From assembly GCF_001499965.1 (NCBI RefSeq), contig NZ_LQIT01000003.1:1-64000 (forward strand): a stretch of DNA of 64,000 bases, in the 5' to 3' direction. Positions 1-9,446 of the stretch are shown here, one piece after another (positions within the stretch are counted from its first letter, which is position 1; the number at the start of each line of letters is the position of its first letter). Under the pieces are notes generated by a model. The model did no database searches. It saw only the letters and a program-made list of their open reading frames with translations, and was not told the origin of the DNA. The stretch is from Mycobacterium sp. GA-2829. Lineage in GTDB: Bacteria > Actinomycetota > Actinomycetes > Mycobacteriales > Mycobacteriaceae. A program made the translations under genes and the position numbers.

Positions 1-750
1 GGTGGGCGGGCCGCTCTGCTGGCCCGCGGCGGGGAAGCCGCCGGTCGACGGGCCGCCACCGCCGGGGTAGCCGCCGTACTGCGACGGGTAACCGGGACGC
101 TGCTGCTGCGGGGCCTGCTGGTGCGAACCGGTGTGGTGCTGCTGCGGCTGGTGCTGCTGACCGTAGTAACCACCGGGCGCGCCGTACTGGCCGTACTGCT
201 GCTGTTGCTGGTCGTACTTGGGCCGCGGCGTGGGCGGGGTCAGGACGCCGGTGTCGAAGAGCAGCGCCGCGACGGCCGAACCGGCCTGCAGCAGCGACAG
301 CACGATCAGCGCGTAGAGCGCCCAGCCGATGGACGCCTCCGACGGTTTGTTGATCAGTTCGGCGATCACGAGCAGCAGTGCGAGTACCGACAGCACCGCC
401 GCGACGGCCACGTAGGTGCGACCCTTCGACAGCAGGGTGACGCCGGCGAGCAGACCCGCGGCGAGCGCGGCGACGACCGCAAGGCCGATGCCCAGCGTCG
501 AACCGCTGACGGTGCCGCCCTGGCCGAGGAAGTCGGTCGCACTGACCTGGAAGATTGGACCGAAGTTGCAGAGATACACCAGCAGGCCCAGGGCCGCCAC
601 GACCATCAGCAGATAGGCGGGCAGCTTGTTGGGGCCTTCGCCCGCGGCGGGCTGCTCGGGAAGTTTGCCGAAGTGCTGTGTCGGCGCCGAGAACTGGGTG
701 GTGGGTTGATTGGCCGGTGGATATCCGGGGCTACCGGGTGAGTAGGTCAT
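1..750 (-). CDS. DUF5336-type four-TM membrane protein, 34-kDa antigen (Rv0954) homologue, C-terminus cut by window edge
   Basis: The reading frame is open from an ATG at 750 to base 1 without a stop, so at least 250 residues are visible and the C-terminus lies outside the window. Residues 1-40 are Pro/Gln/Gly rich. Four hydrophobic segments follow (about 44-62, 84-108, 112-130 and 142-164). A long cytosolic or surface tail very rich in Gln, Tyr, Gly and Pro begins near residue 170. This architecture, and the position next to an Rv0953c-type gene and sucCD, matches the mycobacterial 34-kDa antigenic protein family. Its biochemical function is not established; I recall divisome association reported for the M. 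tuberculosis protein. The family call is confident, the function is not. Confidence 0.85.
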   Translation of the reverse strand, partial: MTYSPGSPGYPPANQPTTQFSAPTQHFGKLPEQPAAGEGPNKLPAYLLMVVAALGLLVYLCNFGPIFQVSATDFLGQGGTVSGSTLGIGLAVVAALAAGLLAGVTLLSKGRTYVAVAAVLSVLALLLVIAELINKPSEASIGWALYALIVLSLLQAGSAVAALLFDTGVLTPPTPRPKYDQQQQQYGQYGAPGGYYGQQHQPQQHHTGSHQQAPQQQRPGYPSQYGGYPGGGGPSTGGFPAAGQQSGPPT

Positions 751-883
751 GACCTCTCCTGTGCTGATCGGGCGTCTGACGTGGGCAACGCGTGCGCATG
801 AACACGGACCACCTGAGCAATTCGATCTCCCACGCTAGCGCACCGACCGTCACACCCGGTCAACGACGGGTGCCTAAGTCAGG

Positions 884-2014
884 TCATACCGTCGTGAGCA
901 CCGGGGCGTCCGCCGAGGACGTCTCGGACGCCTCGATCTCGCGCACCAACGGCAGCACGTTGGCGCCGAAGTACTCGATCTCTTCCTGGAAGTGCAGGAA
1001 GCCGCCGAGGATCAGGTCCACGCCGCGTTTGCGGTAGGCCGCAATGCGTTCGGCGATCTGCTCGGGTGTGCCGATCAGCTGGGTGCGGAAGCCGTCGTTG
1101 TACTGGACGAGGTCCTCGAAGGTGGAATCGGCCCACATCCCCTTCTTGTCGCCGGTCGAGTTCCCGGCCTGTTGCACGGCGCTGCGGAACCCCTCGACGG
1201 CGGGCCGGTTGGCCTTGTCGATGATCTCGCGGAGGACGTCACGGGCTTCTTTCTCGGTGTCCCGGGCGATGATGAACCCGTTGAGCCCGACCTTGACCTC
1301 GCGGCCGGCCTCTCTGGCGTGGTCACGCACCTCGACGATCTGTTCGGTGATGCCGTCGAAGTCCTTGCCGTTGGAGAAGTACCAGTCGGCGTAGCGGCCG
1401 CCGTTACGGCGCGCGGCCGTGGAGTTGCCGCCCTGAAACAGTTCGGGGTTGGGCCGCTCGGGCGTGTTCACCGGTTTGGGTTTGAGGGTGAAGTCGTGGA
1501 TGCGGTAGAAGTCGCCACGGAAGTCCACGTCGTCCTCGGTCCAGATCTGGCGCAGCACCTGCAGGAACTCCGCGCTGCGGCGGTAGCGCTCGTCGTGTTC
1601 GAGCCACGGCTCCCCCAGATGGGTGAATTCGTCCTTGAACCACCCGGAGACGACGTTGACGGCGAACCGGCCGCCCGACAGGTGGTCGGCGGTGGCGCCG
1701 AGTTTGGCCAGCACGGCAGGCTGCCACAGCCCGGGGTGCACCGCGGCGATCACCTTGAGCCGCTCGGTGGCCAGCAGCAGCGCGAGGCTGAAACTGGTCG
1801 ACTCGTGCTGGTACTCGGCGCCGTAGCTGGCCTCGTAGCGCACCTGGCTGAGCGCGTACTCGAACCCGTTGTTCTCCGCGGTCTGCGCGAGCTTGCGGTT
1901 GTACTCGTAGTTCCAGTCGGTGCGCTGTTCGATGTCGCTGGTCACCAGTCCGCCACTGACGTTGGGCACCCAGTAGGCGAACTTGACGTGGTCGGCGATG
2001 CGTTCGGTGCTCAT
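884..2014 (-). CDS. sfnG: FMNH2-dependent dimethyl sulfone monooxygenase SfnG-like (LLM superfamily)
   Basis: A 376-residue luciferase-like monooxygenase. The N-terminus (RIADHVKFAYWVPNVSGGLV) and the core motifs around HPGLWQPAVLAKLGATADHL and GRFAVNVVSGWFKDEF are characteristic of the SfnG/SsuD branch. SfnG converts dimethyl sulfone to methanesulfinate using reduced FMN, which releases sulfur for assimilation. The frame stays open to a GTG at 2050 with another ATG at 2023. I chose the ATG at 2014 because GGGAG lies 4-8 nt upstream and family members start close to the conserved block. It is divergent from the LLM gene at 2125. No partner flavin reductase is adjacent. The family is clear; the exact substrate (sulfone or alkanesulfonate) is inferred. 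Confidence 0.82.
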   Translation of the reverse strand: MSTERIADHVKFAYWVPNVSGGLVTSDIEQRTDWNYEYNRKLAQTAENNGFEYALSQVRYEASYGAEYQHESTSFSLALLLATERLKVIAAVHPGLWQPAVLAKLGATADHLSGGRFAVNVVSGWFKDEFTHLGEPWLEHDERYRRSAEFLQVLRQIWTEDDVDFRGDFYRIHDFTLKPKPVNTPERPNPELFQGGNSTAARRNGGRYADWYFSNGKDFDGITEQIVEVRDHAREAGREVKVGLNGFIIARDTEKEARDVLREIIDKANRPAVEGFRSAVQQAGNSTGDKKGMWADSTFEDLVQYNDGFRTQLIGTPEQIAERIAAYRKRGVDLILGGFLHFQEEIEYFGANVLPLVREIEASETSSADAPVLTTV

Positions 2015-2100
2015 GGCTCCCATGGCAGCAACCCGCGCGGCCGCCGTCACGGGTATGGATCTGCACGATCCGAATCCGCACGGTCACCCTTGCCCTTCGG

Positions 2101-2118
2101 ACTAGAACACGTTCTAAT
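2101..2118. promoter_or_regulatory. KstR-type operator 1
   Basis: ACTAGAACACGTTCTAAT, 8-bp arms with a 2-nt centre and one arm mismatch. It fits the KstR operator pattern TnnAACnnGTTnnA. It ends 6 nt before the ATG of the LLM gene at 2125, so bound repressor would cover the transcription start region. Confidence 0.82.
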
Positions 2119-2124
2119 CCGTGC

Positions 2125-2973
2125 ATGGACTTCGGGCTCGTACTGTTCACCAGCGATCGCGGCATCACCCCGGCCTCGGCGGCCAGACTGGCCGACGACC
2201 ACGGCTTCCGCACGTTCTACGTCCCCGAGCACACCCACATCCCGATCAAGCGGGAGGCGGCGCACCCGACCACCGGGGACGAGTCGCTGCCCGACGACCG
2301 CTACATGCGCACCCTCGATCCGTGGGTGTCGCTGGGGACGGCGTGCGCGGTGACGTCGCGGGTGGGCTTGTCGACCGCGGTGGCCCTGCCGGTGGAGCAC
2401 GATCCGATCACATTGGCGAAGTCGATCGCCACGCTGGACCACCTGTCCGGCGGGCGCGTGTCGTTGGGCGTCGGATTCGGTTGGAACACCGACGAATTGG
2501 CCGACCACAAGGTGCCCCCGGGCCGTCGGCGCACCATGCTGCGCGAGTACCTCGAGGCGATGCGGGCGCTGTGGACGCAGGAGGAGGCGTCGTATGCGGG
2601 TGAGTTCGTGAACTTCGGGCCCTCTTGGGCGTGGCCCAAGCCGGTGCAGTCGCACATCCCGGTGCTCGTCGGCGCCGCGGGTACCGAGAAGAACTTCAAG
2701 TGGATCGCGCGCTCGGCGGACGGCTGGATCACCACGCCGCGCGACTTCGACATCGACGCCCCGGTCAAGCTGCTGCAGGACACCTGGGCCGCCGCCGGAC
2801 GCGACGGCGCACCGCAGATCCGGGCCCTGGACTACAAGCCCGACGCCGAGAAGCTGGCCCACTGGCGCGAACTCGGGGTCACCGAGGTGGTGTTCGGCGT
2901 GCCGGACAAGTCGGAGGCCGAGGTCGCCGCCTACGTGGAGCGGTTGGCGGGCAAGCTCTCCGCGCTGGTCTAG
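2125..2973 (+). CDS. LLM-class F420-dependent oxidoreductase, Rv0953c homologue
   Basis: A 282-residue luciferase-like TIM-barrel protein. It begins MDFGLVLFTSDRGITPASAA and carries the LLM core GRVSLGVGFGWNTDELADH and the later IPVLVGAAGTEKNFKWIARSADGW block. The length equals that recalled for Rv0953c, and the neighbours are the same. Family members use F420 or FMN to oxidise or reduce small organic or sterol-derived substrates; the substrate here is unknown. The start ATG lies 6 nt after a KstR-type palindrome with no Shine-Dalgarno sequence, so the mRNA is likely leaderless or very short-leadered and derepressed by sterol CoA-esters. It converges on the thiolase-like gene across hairpin A1. 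Confidence 0.85.
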   Translation: MDFGLVLFTSDRGITPASAARLADDHGFRTFYVPEHTHIPIKREAAHPTTGDESLPDDRYMRTLDPWVSLGTACAVTSRVGLSTAVALPVEHDPITLAKSIATLDHLSGGRVSLGVGFGWNTDELADHKVPPGRRRTMLREYLEAMRALWTQEEASYAGEFVNFGPSWAWPKPVQSHIPVLVGAAGTEKNFKWIARSADGWITTPRDFDIDAPVKLLQDTWAAAGRDGAPQIRALDYKPDAEKLAHWRELGVTEVVFGVPDKSEAEVAAYVERLAGKLSALV

Positions 2974-2985
2974 TCGTACTGATTC

Positions 2986-3047
2986 CGCCGAGACTGCGCA
3001 CAGATCGCGTTTTCGTCGCCGAACGCGATCTCCCAGCAGTCTCGGCG
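2986..3047. repeat. Intergenic palindrome, family A copy 1 (likely bidirectional terminator)
   Basis: Outer arms CGCCGAGACTGC (2986-2997) and GCAGTCTCGGCG (3036-3047) are perfect complements. Inner arms AGATCGCGTT (3002-3011) and AACGCGATCT (3022-3031) are also perfect. It sits between the convergent LLM and thiolase-like genes. Related copies lie near 7308 and 11449. Confidence 0.85.
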
Positions 3048-3052
3048 AGGGG

Positions 3053-4585
3053 TCAGGCCAGGGTGGCGATGTTCTTGTCGCCGTCGGCGCGCACCGCGAT
3101 CGCCGCGCCGAGCGGGTCGCCCTCGGTCATCAGCGCGACCAGGTCGGCGTCCTCGGTGATCGCCATGAACCGCGAGCCGTCGGCGTCCAGGCGGCCGATG
3201 ATGATGCCCGTGCGCACCGGCCAGTCGTAGCGCACCGAGTACGTCTCGACGGTGCCGGTGCCATCGACGTGCCGGGTCACGGGCACCGTCGGCAGCGCGG
3301 CGATCTCGGCCTGCAGGGCCTCGCCGCGGTCGGCCGCCCAGTCGGCGGGTTCGGTCGAGTACACGCCCACCGAATACTTGCTCATCACACCGCCGTTGGC
3401 ACCCACGAGCCCGTACGCCCCGGGGTTGTCGCGCATCGCGGTGACGGTCTCGGCGATCCCGTGCAGCGAGTAGCTGTTGCCCGGACCGCCGAAGTACGGC
3501 AGCCCGCCGGTGAGTGTGAGCCCGCGCGGATCGTCGGCCGCCAGCCCGAACTCGTCGCAGACCGCGAACACCGGGAACGGGAAGCAGCTGTACAGGTCGA
3601 ACGTGGCGACGTCGTCGATCCCGATACCCGCCACCCGAAGCGCCTCGGCCACAGCGTTTCTCGCCGACACGCTGATATCGAGCCGTTCGCGGTCCAGCAG
3701 GGCCTGCTCGGTTTGGTCGGCGTGCCCGCGCAGGTACACCCACTTGTCCTCGGGCACCCCGAGCCTGCGGGCGGCGGCCACCGACATGACGATCGCCGCG
3801 GCGCCCTGGTTGACGGTGTCGCGGGCGACGAGCAGCCGCGGGTACGGGTCGCAGATCATCCGGTTGGCGTCGGTGACGGTGACGATCTCGTCGACCGAAC
3901 GTTCCACCGGCGACGACGAGTACGGGTTCTTGGCCGCCACCGCCGAGAACGGTGCGAACAGTTCGGCCATCTCACGGCGGTAGTCTTCGACGCCGAGGCC
4001 GCGGGCGGCGCGGCGCGCGTTGTCGAGCAGCCCGTACTGCACCGGGGCGCCGGTCAGCCCGTGCGCGACGGTGTAGTCGCTCATGTACTGCTCGAACCCG
4101 TAGCCGCGGTCCTCGAGCTGGCCGCCGACCTTCTCGGTGTGGTCGGGTTTGTCGGATTCTTCCCTCGCGAACGTCTTGAGCGTCGAGCCGTTCTCCGAAC
4201 CGAGGATCAACGCCACTTCGATGTCCCCGGCCGCGATCGCCCCCGCGAACTCCGTCATCAGCTTCTGCGGACCGTTGCCGCCGATCGGTTCGAGCACCGC
4301 GCGCGCCGGGTCGGCGCCGACGCGCTTCGCCACCGAGCGCACATAGTTGTCCGAGGCGCCCAGCGGCGGGTCGCCGAACGGCGTGCAGATCTCGAACTGC
4401 CGCAATCCGGCGAACACCTCGATCGCCTGCGCGACGGCGCCCACGTCGGCGCCGGTGTCGACCAGCGCGGCGCGGGTGGCCTCGGTGGCCAGGTCGACTG
4501 CCGACATGCCCCGGTAGTCGTCATCGTCGATGCGCTCGGTGAACTGTCCGACGCCGACGACGACCGGTGTGCGCGGATCGACCAT
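3053..4585 (-). CDS. Thiolase-fold acetyl-CoA acetyltransferase / lipid-transfer-type protein
   Basis: A 510-residue thiolase superfamily protein. The N-terminus is VDPRTPVVVGVGQFTERIDD, and thiolase-like segments include DLYSCFPFPVFAV and GLTLTGGLPYFGGPGNSYSLHGIAE. It belongs to the long mycobacterial subgroup that resembles Rv1867 (recalled). Classical thiolases cleave 3-ketoacyl-CoA, but this subgroup has a diverged active site and no proven reaction. The ATG at 4585 has GGGAGG six nt upstream. A KstR-type box lies 44-61 nt upstream, which suggests a role in sterol or side-chain acyl-CoA degradation. The divergent TetR gene and its operators lie further upstream. Confidence 0.8.
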   Translation of the reverse strand: MVDPRTPVVVGVGQFTERIDDDDYRGMSAVDLATEATRAALVDTGADVGAVAQAIEVFAGLRQFEICTPFGDPPLGASDNYVRSVAKRVGADPARAVLEPIGGNGPQKLMTEFAGAIAAGDIEVALILGSENGSTLKTFAREESDKPDHTEKVGGQLEDRGYGFEQYMSDYTVAHGLTGAPVQYGLLDNARRAARGLGVEDYRREMAELFAPFSAVAAKNPYSSSPVERSVDEIVTVTDANRMICDPYPRLLVARDTVNQGAAAIVMSVAAARRLGVPEDKWVYLRGHADQTEQALLDRERLDISVSARNAVAEALRVAGIGIDDVATFDLYSCFPFPVFAVCDEFGLAADDPRGLTLTGGLPYFGGPGNSYSLHGIAETVTAMRDNPGAYGLVGANGGVMSKYSVGVYSTEPADWAADRGEALQAEIAALPTVPVTRHVDGTGTVETYSVRYDWPVRTGIIIGRLDADGSRFMAITEDADLVALMTEGDPLGAAIAVRADGDKNIATLA

Positions 4586-4628
4586 GACAACCTCCCGGGC
4601 GATTGTTAATTCGTCAGGCTAACCGAAG

Positions 4629-4646
4629 ACTGGAACACGTTCCAAT
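4629..4646. promoter_or_regulatory. KstR-type operator 2
   Basis: ACTGGAACACGTTCCAAT contains TGGAACACGTTCCA, which fits TnnAACnnGTTnnA. It lies 44-61 nt upstream of the minus-strand thiolase-like gene, in promoter range. Confidence 0.75.
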
Positions 4647-4680
4647 TCGGTTCGGCACCCTTGGGCACCCTTGACCGCAT

Positions 4681-4719
4681 TGTCACTTAGTGACACAGTG
4701 GCGCTGTCACTAAGTGACA
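4681..4719. promoter_or_regulatory. Tandem palindromic operators for the adjacent TetR regulator
   Basis: Two 15-bp palindromes, TGTCACTTAGTGACA (4681-4695) and TGTCACTAAGTGACA (4705-4719), have identical 7-bp arms and centres 24 bp apart. They occupy the space just upstream of the TetR gene, and the second overlaps its first possible GTG codon. This is the classic layout for autoregulation. Confidence 0.85.
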
Positions 4720-5349
4720 CGAAGGGAGGTCGGAACCATCGGCGACAAGCAGGAGCAGGCGCGGCTGTCGGTGTCCCGGCACGCCTGCGCATTGTTCTGG
4801 GAGCGGGGGGTCGCGGGCACGGGCGGCGACGACATCGCCGCGGCCGCCGGGCTGTCCACCCGCACGATCTGGCGGTACTTCCGCTCGAAGGAGAGCTGCG
4901 TCGAACCATTGCTCGCGCGCTCGGCCGAACGGTTCGTCGCGGTCCTGCAGCGGTGGCCGCACGAGCTGTCGCTGTCCGAACACCTCGCCACCAACGCCTA
5001 CACGCACCCGTTCTCACCGCAGGACATCGAGGACGAGATCAGCGCGATGCGGATCGCGACCATGACCGCGTCGGAACCTGCCCTGCGCACCGCGTACCTG
5101 ATGGTCCACGACGAAATGGAACGCGGGTTCATCCCGGTGATCGCCGACCGGCTCGGCCTGCCGGAGACCGACCTGACGGTGCGGCTGAGCGCGGCCGCCG
5201 TCACCGGGGCGTTCCGCGTCGTCGACGAGGACGTCAGCCGCGCGGTGATCGTCGAAGGTGCGCAGGTCACCGCCGAGGAGACGCTCGCACTCATCGACCG
5301 CGCGATCCGCGAAGCCACCAACGGCCGCCTGGGCGGACCGGTCACCTAA
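4714..5349 (+). CDS. TetR/AcrR family transcriptional regulator
   Basis: A regulator of about 203-211 residues with an N-terminal TetR helix-turn-helix (ISTAAGLS-type element seen as DDIAAAAGLSTRTIWRYFRSKES) and an all-helical ligand domain. The start is ambiguous. The only canonical codon upstream of the DNA-binding domain is GTG 4714, which lies inside the operator and has no Shine-Dalgarno sequence. A strong GGGAGG at 4724-4729 is spaced 8 nt from an in-frame ATC at 4738, where an ATG would be expected. Probable targets are its own gene and the S9 peptidase 79 nt downstream; the divergent thiolase gene may also be affected. The ligand is unknown. Confidence 0.82.
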   Translation: MTRREVGTIGDKQEQARLSVSRHACALFWERGVAGTGGDDIAAAAGLSTRTIWRYFRSKESCVEPLLARSAERFVAVLQRWPHELSLSEHLATNAYTHPFSPQDIEDEISAMRIATMTASEPALRTAYLMVHDEMERGFIPVIADRLGLPETDLTVRLSAAAVTGAFRVVDEDVSRAVIVEGAQVTAEETLALIDRAIREATNGRLGGPVT

Positions 5350-5428
5350 CCGCACCCGACACCGACAACGGACCTGCCGCCGCAGGCCCGGCGACCAACG
5401 CCGCCCACCACCGGAAAGGACCACCACA

Positions 5429-7294
5429 ATGCCACTCCCCAAACGGATCTCAGTGGAGGACTTCTTCAGCCCACCCGTCCGCGCCGGCGCGACGATCTCA
5501 CCGGACGGCACGCGCATCGCCTACCTCGCACCGTGGCACAACCGGCTCAACGTGTGGGTCGAGAACCTCGACGGCTCAGGAACGCGGTGTGTCACCGCCG
5601 ACGGCAATCGCAGCGTCTACATCTTCGGTTGGACCCACGACTCCCGCTGGCTGCTCTACCTGCAGGACAGCGGCGGCGACGAGAACTGGCACGTCTACCG
5701 CGTCGACCCCGACGCCGCCGAGACGTCCGTGCAAGACCTAACCCCCTTCCCCGGCGCCCGCGCGCACTTCGAGTTGCTCAAGGCCCGGCCGGGCAAGGCC
5801 GTCGTTCAGATCAACACCCGCACAACGGAACTGCTCGACGCCTACGAACTGGACATCGCCAGCGGGGAGCTCACGCTGCTGGCGGAGAACCCAGGAACCG
5901 TCGTCGGCTGGATCAGCGGCCCCGGCGGGGAACTGTTCACCAACACCCTGACCGCCGACGGGGACATCGAGATCTCGCAGTGGGAGCCGGACACGGGGAC
6001 GCTGCGGGCGGTCGTCACCTACGACGGCGCCGACTACCCGCTCGGCATCCATCCCATCGCCGTCACCCCGGACGGCAAGGGGCTGTGGCTGGGGTCCACC
6101 CGCGGCAGCGACCGCACCCGGCTCGTACACGTCGACGTCGCGACCGGTGAGGAGACCGAGGTGGACAGCCACCCGACCTTCGACCTCGCCGCCCAGATCG
6201 GGCTGCCCTCACCGATGATCCTCAGCGATGCGACCGGCGAGCTGATCGGGGCCCGCTACTACGGGGAACGCCAGGTCATCCATCCGCTGGACGCGACCTT
6301 CGCCGCGGTACTGCGGAATCTCACCGCGCTGTCCGACGGCGACGTGTCGGCACTGTCCTCCGACAGCAGTGGGCGCCGCTGGGTGGTCACGTTCGCCCAC
6401 GACCGCGATCCGTTCGTCACCTATCTCTACGACCACCCGACGGGCGAGAGCCGTCAGTTGTTCCGGCCGTACCCGCAGTTGGATCCGCAGGCGCTGGCCC
6501 CGATGACACCGGTGAGCATCACCGCGCGCGACGGCCTCGCGCTGCCGTCGTATCTGACGCTGCCGGTAGGGGTTGAACCGGTGGGACTGCCCACGGTGCT
6601 GCTCGTCCACGGTGGGCCGTGGGCCAGGGACTGCTGGACGTTCCTGCCCGAGGTGCAGTTGCTCGCCAACCGTGGATACGCAGTTCTGCAGGTCAACTTC
6701 CGCGGCTCGACGGGCTTCGGCAAGGCCTTCACCAAGGCGGCCATCGGCCAGTTCGCCGGCGCGATGCACGACGATCTCATCGACGCCGTGGACTGGGCCG
6801 TCGACCAAGGGTTCGCCGACCGGGACCGGGTCGCGATCTTCGGCGGCTCCTACGGCGGGTACGCCGCGCTGGTCGGCGTCACGTTCACTCCGGACGTGTT
6901 CGCCGCGGCCATCGACTACGTGGGAATCTCCAGCCTGCCCAACTTCATGCGCACGCTGCCGACGATCGCGCGGCCGTTCCTGGCCAACAACTGGCACGCC
7001 TACGTCGGCGACCCGTCGGACCCCGCGCAGGAGGCCGACATGCTGGCCCGCTCCCCCATCACCCGCGTCGACCGGATCCGCACCCCGCTGCTGGTCATCC
7101 AGGGCGCCAACGACTCTCGCGTCGTAAAGGCCGAATCGGACAACCTCGTGGAGGCCCTGCGCGCCCGCGGCGTCGAGGTGGAGTACATGGTCAAGGACGA
7201 CGAGGGACACGGATTCCTCAACCCGGACAACCAGATCGACATGTACCAGGCGGTCGAACGGTTCCTCGCCGAGCATTTGGGCGGGCGAGCCTAA
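5429..7294 (+). CDS. S9-family prolyl oligopeptidase / acylaminoacyl peptidase
   Basis: A 621-residue serine peptidase. An N-terminal beta-propeller (about 15-370) precedes an alpha/beta-hydrolase domain (about 390-621). The nucleophile is Ser474 in GGSYGG, with Asp562 (GANDSRV) and His594 (DEGHGF) completing the triad. An oxyanion motif HGGPWA is also present. Such enzymes cleave dipeptides or acyl-amino acids from short peptides. There is no signal peptide, so it is probably cytosolic. The ATG at 5429 is preceded by GGAAAGGA. The gene follows the TetR regulator in the same direction and is probably its target. Confidence 0.87.
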   Translation: MPLPKRISVEDFFSPPVRAGATISPDGTRIAYLAPWHNRLNVWVENLDGSGTRCVTADGNRSVYIFGWTHDSRWLLYLQDSGGDENWHVYRVDPDAAETSVQDLTPFPGARAHFELLKARPGKAVVQINTRTTELLDAYELDIASGELTLLAENPGTVVGWISGPGGELFTNTLTADGDIEISQWEPDTGTLRAVVTYDGADYPLGIHPIAVTPDGKGLWLGSTRGSDRTRLVHVDVATGEETEVDSHPTFDLAAQIGLPSPMILSDATGELIGARYYGERQVIHPLDATFAAVLRNLTALSDGDVSALSSDSSGRRWVVTFAHDRDPFVTYLYDHPTGESRQLFRPYPQLDPQALAPMTPVSITARDGLALPSYLTLPVGVEPVGLPTVLLVHGGPWARDCWTFLPEVQLLANRGYAVLQVNFRGSTGFGKAFTKAAIGQFAGAMHDDLIDAVDWAVDQGFADRDRVAIFGGSYGGYAALVGVTFTPDVFAAAIDYVGISSLPNFMRTLPTIARPFLANNWHAYVGDPSDPAQEADMLARSPITRVDRIRTPLLVIQGANDSRVVKAESDNLVEALRARGVEVEYMVKDDEGHGFLNPDNQIDMYQAVERFLAEHLGGRA

Positions 7295-7307
7295 GGGCGA
7301 ACACGAA

Positions 7308-7352
7308 ACTGCGGCCAGATCACGAATCCCGGAGGAATCGCGATCTGACCGC
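7308..7352. repeat. Intergenic palindrome, family A copy 2
   Basis: The left arm ACTGCGGCCAGATC pairs with the right arm GATCTGACCGCAGT with one mismatch, and the right end continues into CTCGGCG as in copy 1. It lies between the convergent S9 peptidase and sucD genes and is probably a bidirectional terminator. Confidence 0.75.
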
Positions 7353-7367
7353 AGTCTCGGCGTAGTA

Positions 7368-8270
7368 CTACTTGCCCTGCAGGATCTCCCGCGCGAGGGA
7401 GGCGGTCTCCGACGGGGTCTTGCCGACCTTCACGCCGGCGGCCTCGAGGGCCTCCTTCTTCGCGGCGGCGGTGCCCGACGAGCCGGACACGATCGCGCCC
7501 GCGTGGCCCATCGTCTTGCCCTCGGGGGCGGTGAAGCCCGCGACGTAGCCGACGACCGGCTTGCTCACGTTGGCCTTGATGTAGTCGGCCGCGCGCTCCT
7601 CGGCGTCGCCGCCGATCTCGCCGATCATCACGATGATCTTGGTCTCGGGATCCTTCTCGAACGCCTCGATGGCGTCGATGTGGGTGGTGCCGATGACCGG
7701 GTCACCGCCGATGCCGATGGCGGTCGAGAAGCCGAGATCGCGCAGCTCGTACATCATCTGGTAGGTCAGCGTGCCCGACTTCGACACCAGGCCGATCGGA
7801 CCCTTGCCGGTGATGTTGTTCGGCGTGATGCCGACCAGCGACTCACCGGGGGTGATGATGCCCGGGCAGTTGGGGCCGATGATGCGGGTCTTCTCGCCCT
7901 TCTCGACGTTATAGGCCCACGCGTAGGCGGTGTCCTGCACCGGGATGCCCTCGGTGATGACGACCAGCAGCGGGATCTCGGCGTCGATGGCCTCGATGAT
8001 CGCGTCCTTGGCGAACTTCGGCGGCACGAAGGCGATCGACACGTCGGCGCCGGTCTCCTTCATCGCCTCGGCGACACTGCCGAACACCGGGATTTCGACG
8101 TCGTTGCCATCTTTATCTTGGTGCTGGACCTTGGTGCCGGCCTTGCGGGCGTTCACGCCGCCCACGATCTGGGTGCCGGCCTTGAGCATCAGCTTGGTGT
8201 GCTTGGTGCCCTCGCCGCCGGTGATGCCCTGGACGATGACCTTGGAGTCTTTGTTCAGAAAGATCGACAT
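7368..8270 (-). CDS. sucD: Succinyl-CoA synthetase (ADP/GDP-forming) alpha subunit
   Basis: This 300-residue protein is the CoA-binding, phosphohistidine-carrying alpha subunit of the TCA-cycle enzyme that interconverts succinyl-CoA and succinate with substrate-level phosphorylation. The N-terminus [20 protein letters not shown], the GPNCPG motif and the active-site region [14 protein letters not shown] (His is phosphorylated) are all present. The ATG at 8270 follows the sucC stop by 12 nt, so the two genes form a sucCD operon read leftward. Length is normal for the family. Confidence 0.97.
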   Translation of the reverse strand: MSIFLNKDSKVIVQGITGGEGTKHTKLMLKAGTQIVGGVNARKAGTKVQHQDKDGNDVEIPVFGSVAEAMKETGADVSIAFVPPKFAKDAIIEAIDAEIPLLVVITEGIPVQDTAYAWAYNVEKGEKTRIIGPNCPGIITPGESLVGITPNNITGKGPIGLVSKSGTLTYQMMYELRDLGFSTAIGIGGDPVIGTTHIDAIEAFEKDPETKIIVMIGEIGGDAEERAADYIKANVSKPVVGYVAGFTAPEGKTMGHAGAIVSGSSGTAAAKKEALEAAGVKVGKTPSETASLAREILQGK

Positions 8271-8282
8271 TCTTCGCGTCCC

Positions 8283-9446
8283 TTACTTCGCGGCCAGCTC
8301 GGCGGCCTTGTCGGCGCCTTCGTCCATGGTCTGGGCGAGCACCACCAGCGGGTGGTTGGCGTCGGCGAGGATCTTGCGGCCCTCGTCGACACGGTTGCCG
8401 TCGAGGCGCACGACGAGCGGCTTGTTGGCCTCCTCGCCGAGGATCTCCAGCGCCTTGACGATGCCGTTGGCGACCGCGTCGCAGGCGGTGATGCCGCCGA
8501 ACACGTTGACGAACACGCTCTTGACCTGCTCGTCGTTCAGGATCACGTCGAGCCCGTTGGCCATCACCTCGGCCGAGGCGCCGCCGCCGATGTCGAGGAA
8601 GTTGGCCGGCTTCACGCCGCCGTGCTTCTCACCGGCGTAGGCGACCACGTCGAGCGTCGACATGACCAGGCCCGCACCGTTGCCGATGATGCCGACCTGC
8701 CCGTCGAGCTTGACGTAGTTGAGGTCGTTCTCCTTGGCCTTGAGCTCCAGCGGATCGGTGGCGTCCTTGTCCTCGAACTCCGCGTGGCCTTCCTGGCGGA
8801 AGTCGGCGTTGGCGTCCAGGGTGACCTTGCCGTCGAGGGCCAGGATCTGATCGTCGGGCGTGCGCACCAGCGGGTTGACCTCGACCAGGGTCGCGTCCTC
8901 CTTGGTGAAGACCTCCCACAGCTTGGCGATGGTCACCGCGGCGGCGTCGAGCACCTCGGCGGGCAGGTGGCCCTTCTCGGCGATCTCGCGGGCGAAGGCC
9001 TCGTCGACACCCTTGACGGCGTCGACGGGGATGCGGGCGAGGCGGTCGGGCTTGGTGGCGGCGACCTCTTCGATCTCCATACCGCCCTCGACCGAGCACA
9101 TGGCCAGGTAGGTGCGGTTGGCGCGGTCGAGCAGGAAGGAGATGTAGTACTCCTCGGCGATGTCGCTCGCCTCGGCGACCAGCAGCTTCTTGACGACGTG
9201 GCCCTTGATGTCCAGGCCGAGGATGTTCTGCGCGTGGGTGAAGGCGTCGTCCGGAGTGGCCGCGTACTTCACGCCGCCGGCCTTACCGCGGCCGCCGACC
9301 TTGACCTGCGCCTTGACCATCACGGGCTTGCCGATCTCCTCGGCGATCGCCTTGGCGTCCTCGGCGGTGTCGGTCACCCGGCCAGGCGTGGTCGGGACGT
9401 TGTGCTTGGCGAACAGCTCCTTCGCCTGATACTCGAAAAGGTCCAT
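8283..9446 (-). CDS. sucC: Succinyl-CoA synthetase beta subunit
   Basis: This 387-residue ATP-grasp protein begins [20 protein letters not shown], the canonical SucC start. It contains the nucleotide-binding loop [15 protein letters not shown] and the ligase motif [13 protein letters not shown] with [14 protein letters not shown]. It partners SucD in the TCA cycle. It is the first gene of the sucCD operon; the 264-bp upstream region, shared with the divergent peptidase gene, holds two CRP-like boxes. Confidence 0.97.
   Translation of the reverse strand: MDLFEYQAKELFAKHNVPTTPGRVTDTAEDAKAIAEEIGKPVMVKAQVKVGGRGKAGGVKYAATPDDAFTHAQNILGLDIKGHVVKKLLVAEASDIAEEYYISFLLDRANRTYLAMCSVEGGMEIEEVAATKPDRLARIPVDAVKGVDEAFAREIAEKGHLPAEVLDAAAVTIAKLWEVFTKEDATLVEVNPLVRTPDDQILALDGKVTLDANADFRQEGHAEFEDKDATDPLELKAKENDLNYVKLDGQVGIIGNGAGLVMSTLDVVAYAGEKHGGVKPANFLDIGGGASAEVMANGLDVILNDEQVKSVFVNVFGGITACDAVANGIVKALEILGEEANKPLVVRLDGNRVDEGRKILADANHPLVVLAQTMDEGADKAAELAAK

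Noticed and set aside
992..2353. 453-codon open frame on the plus strand
   Set aside because: It lies opposite the SfnG-type gene and runs into another frame of the Rv0953c-type gene; composition is that of a shadow.
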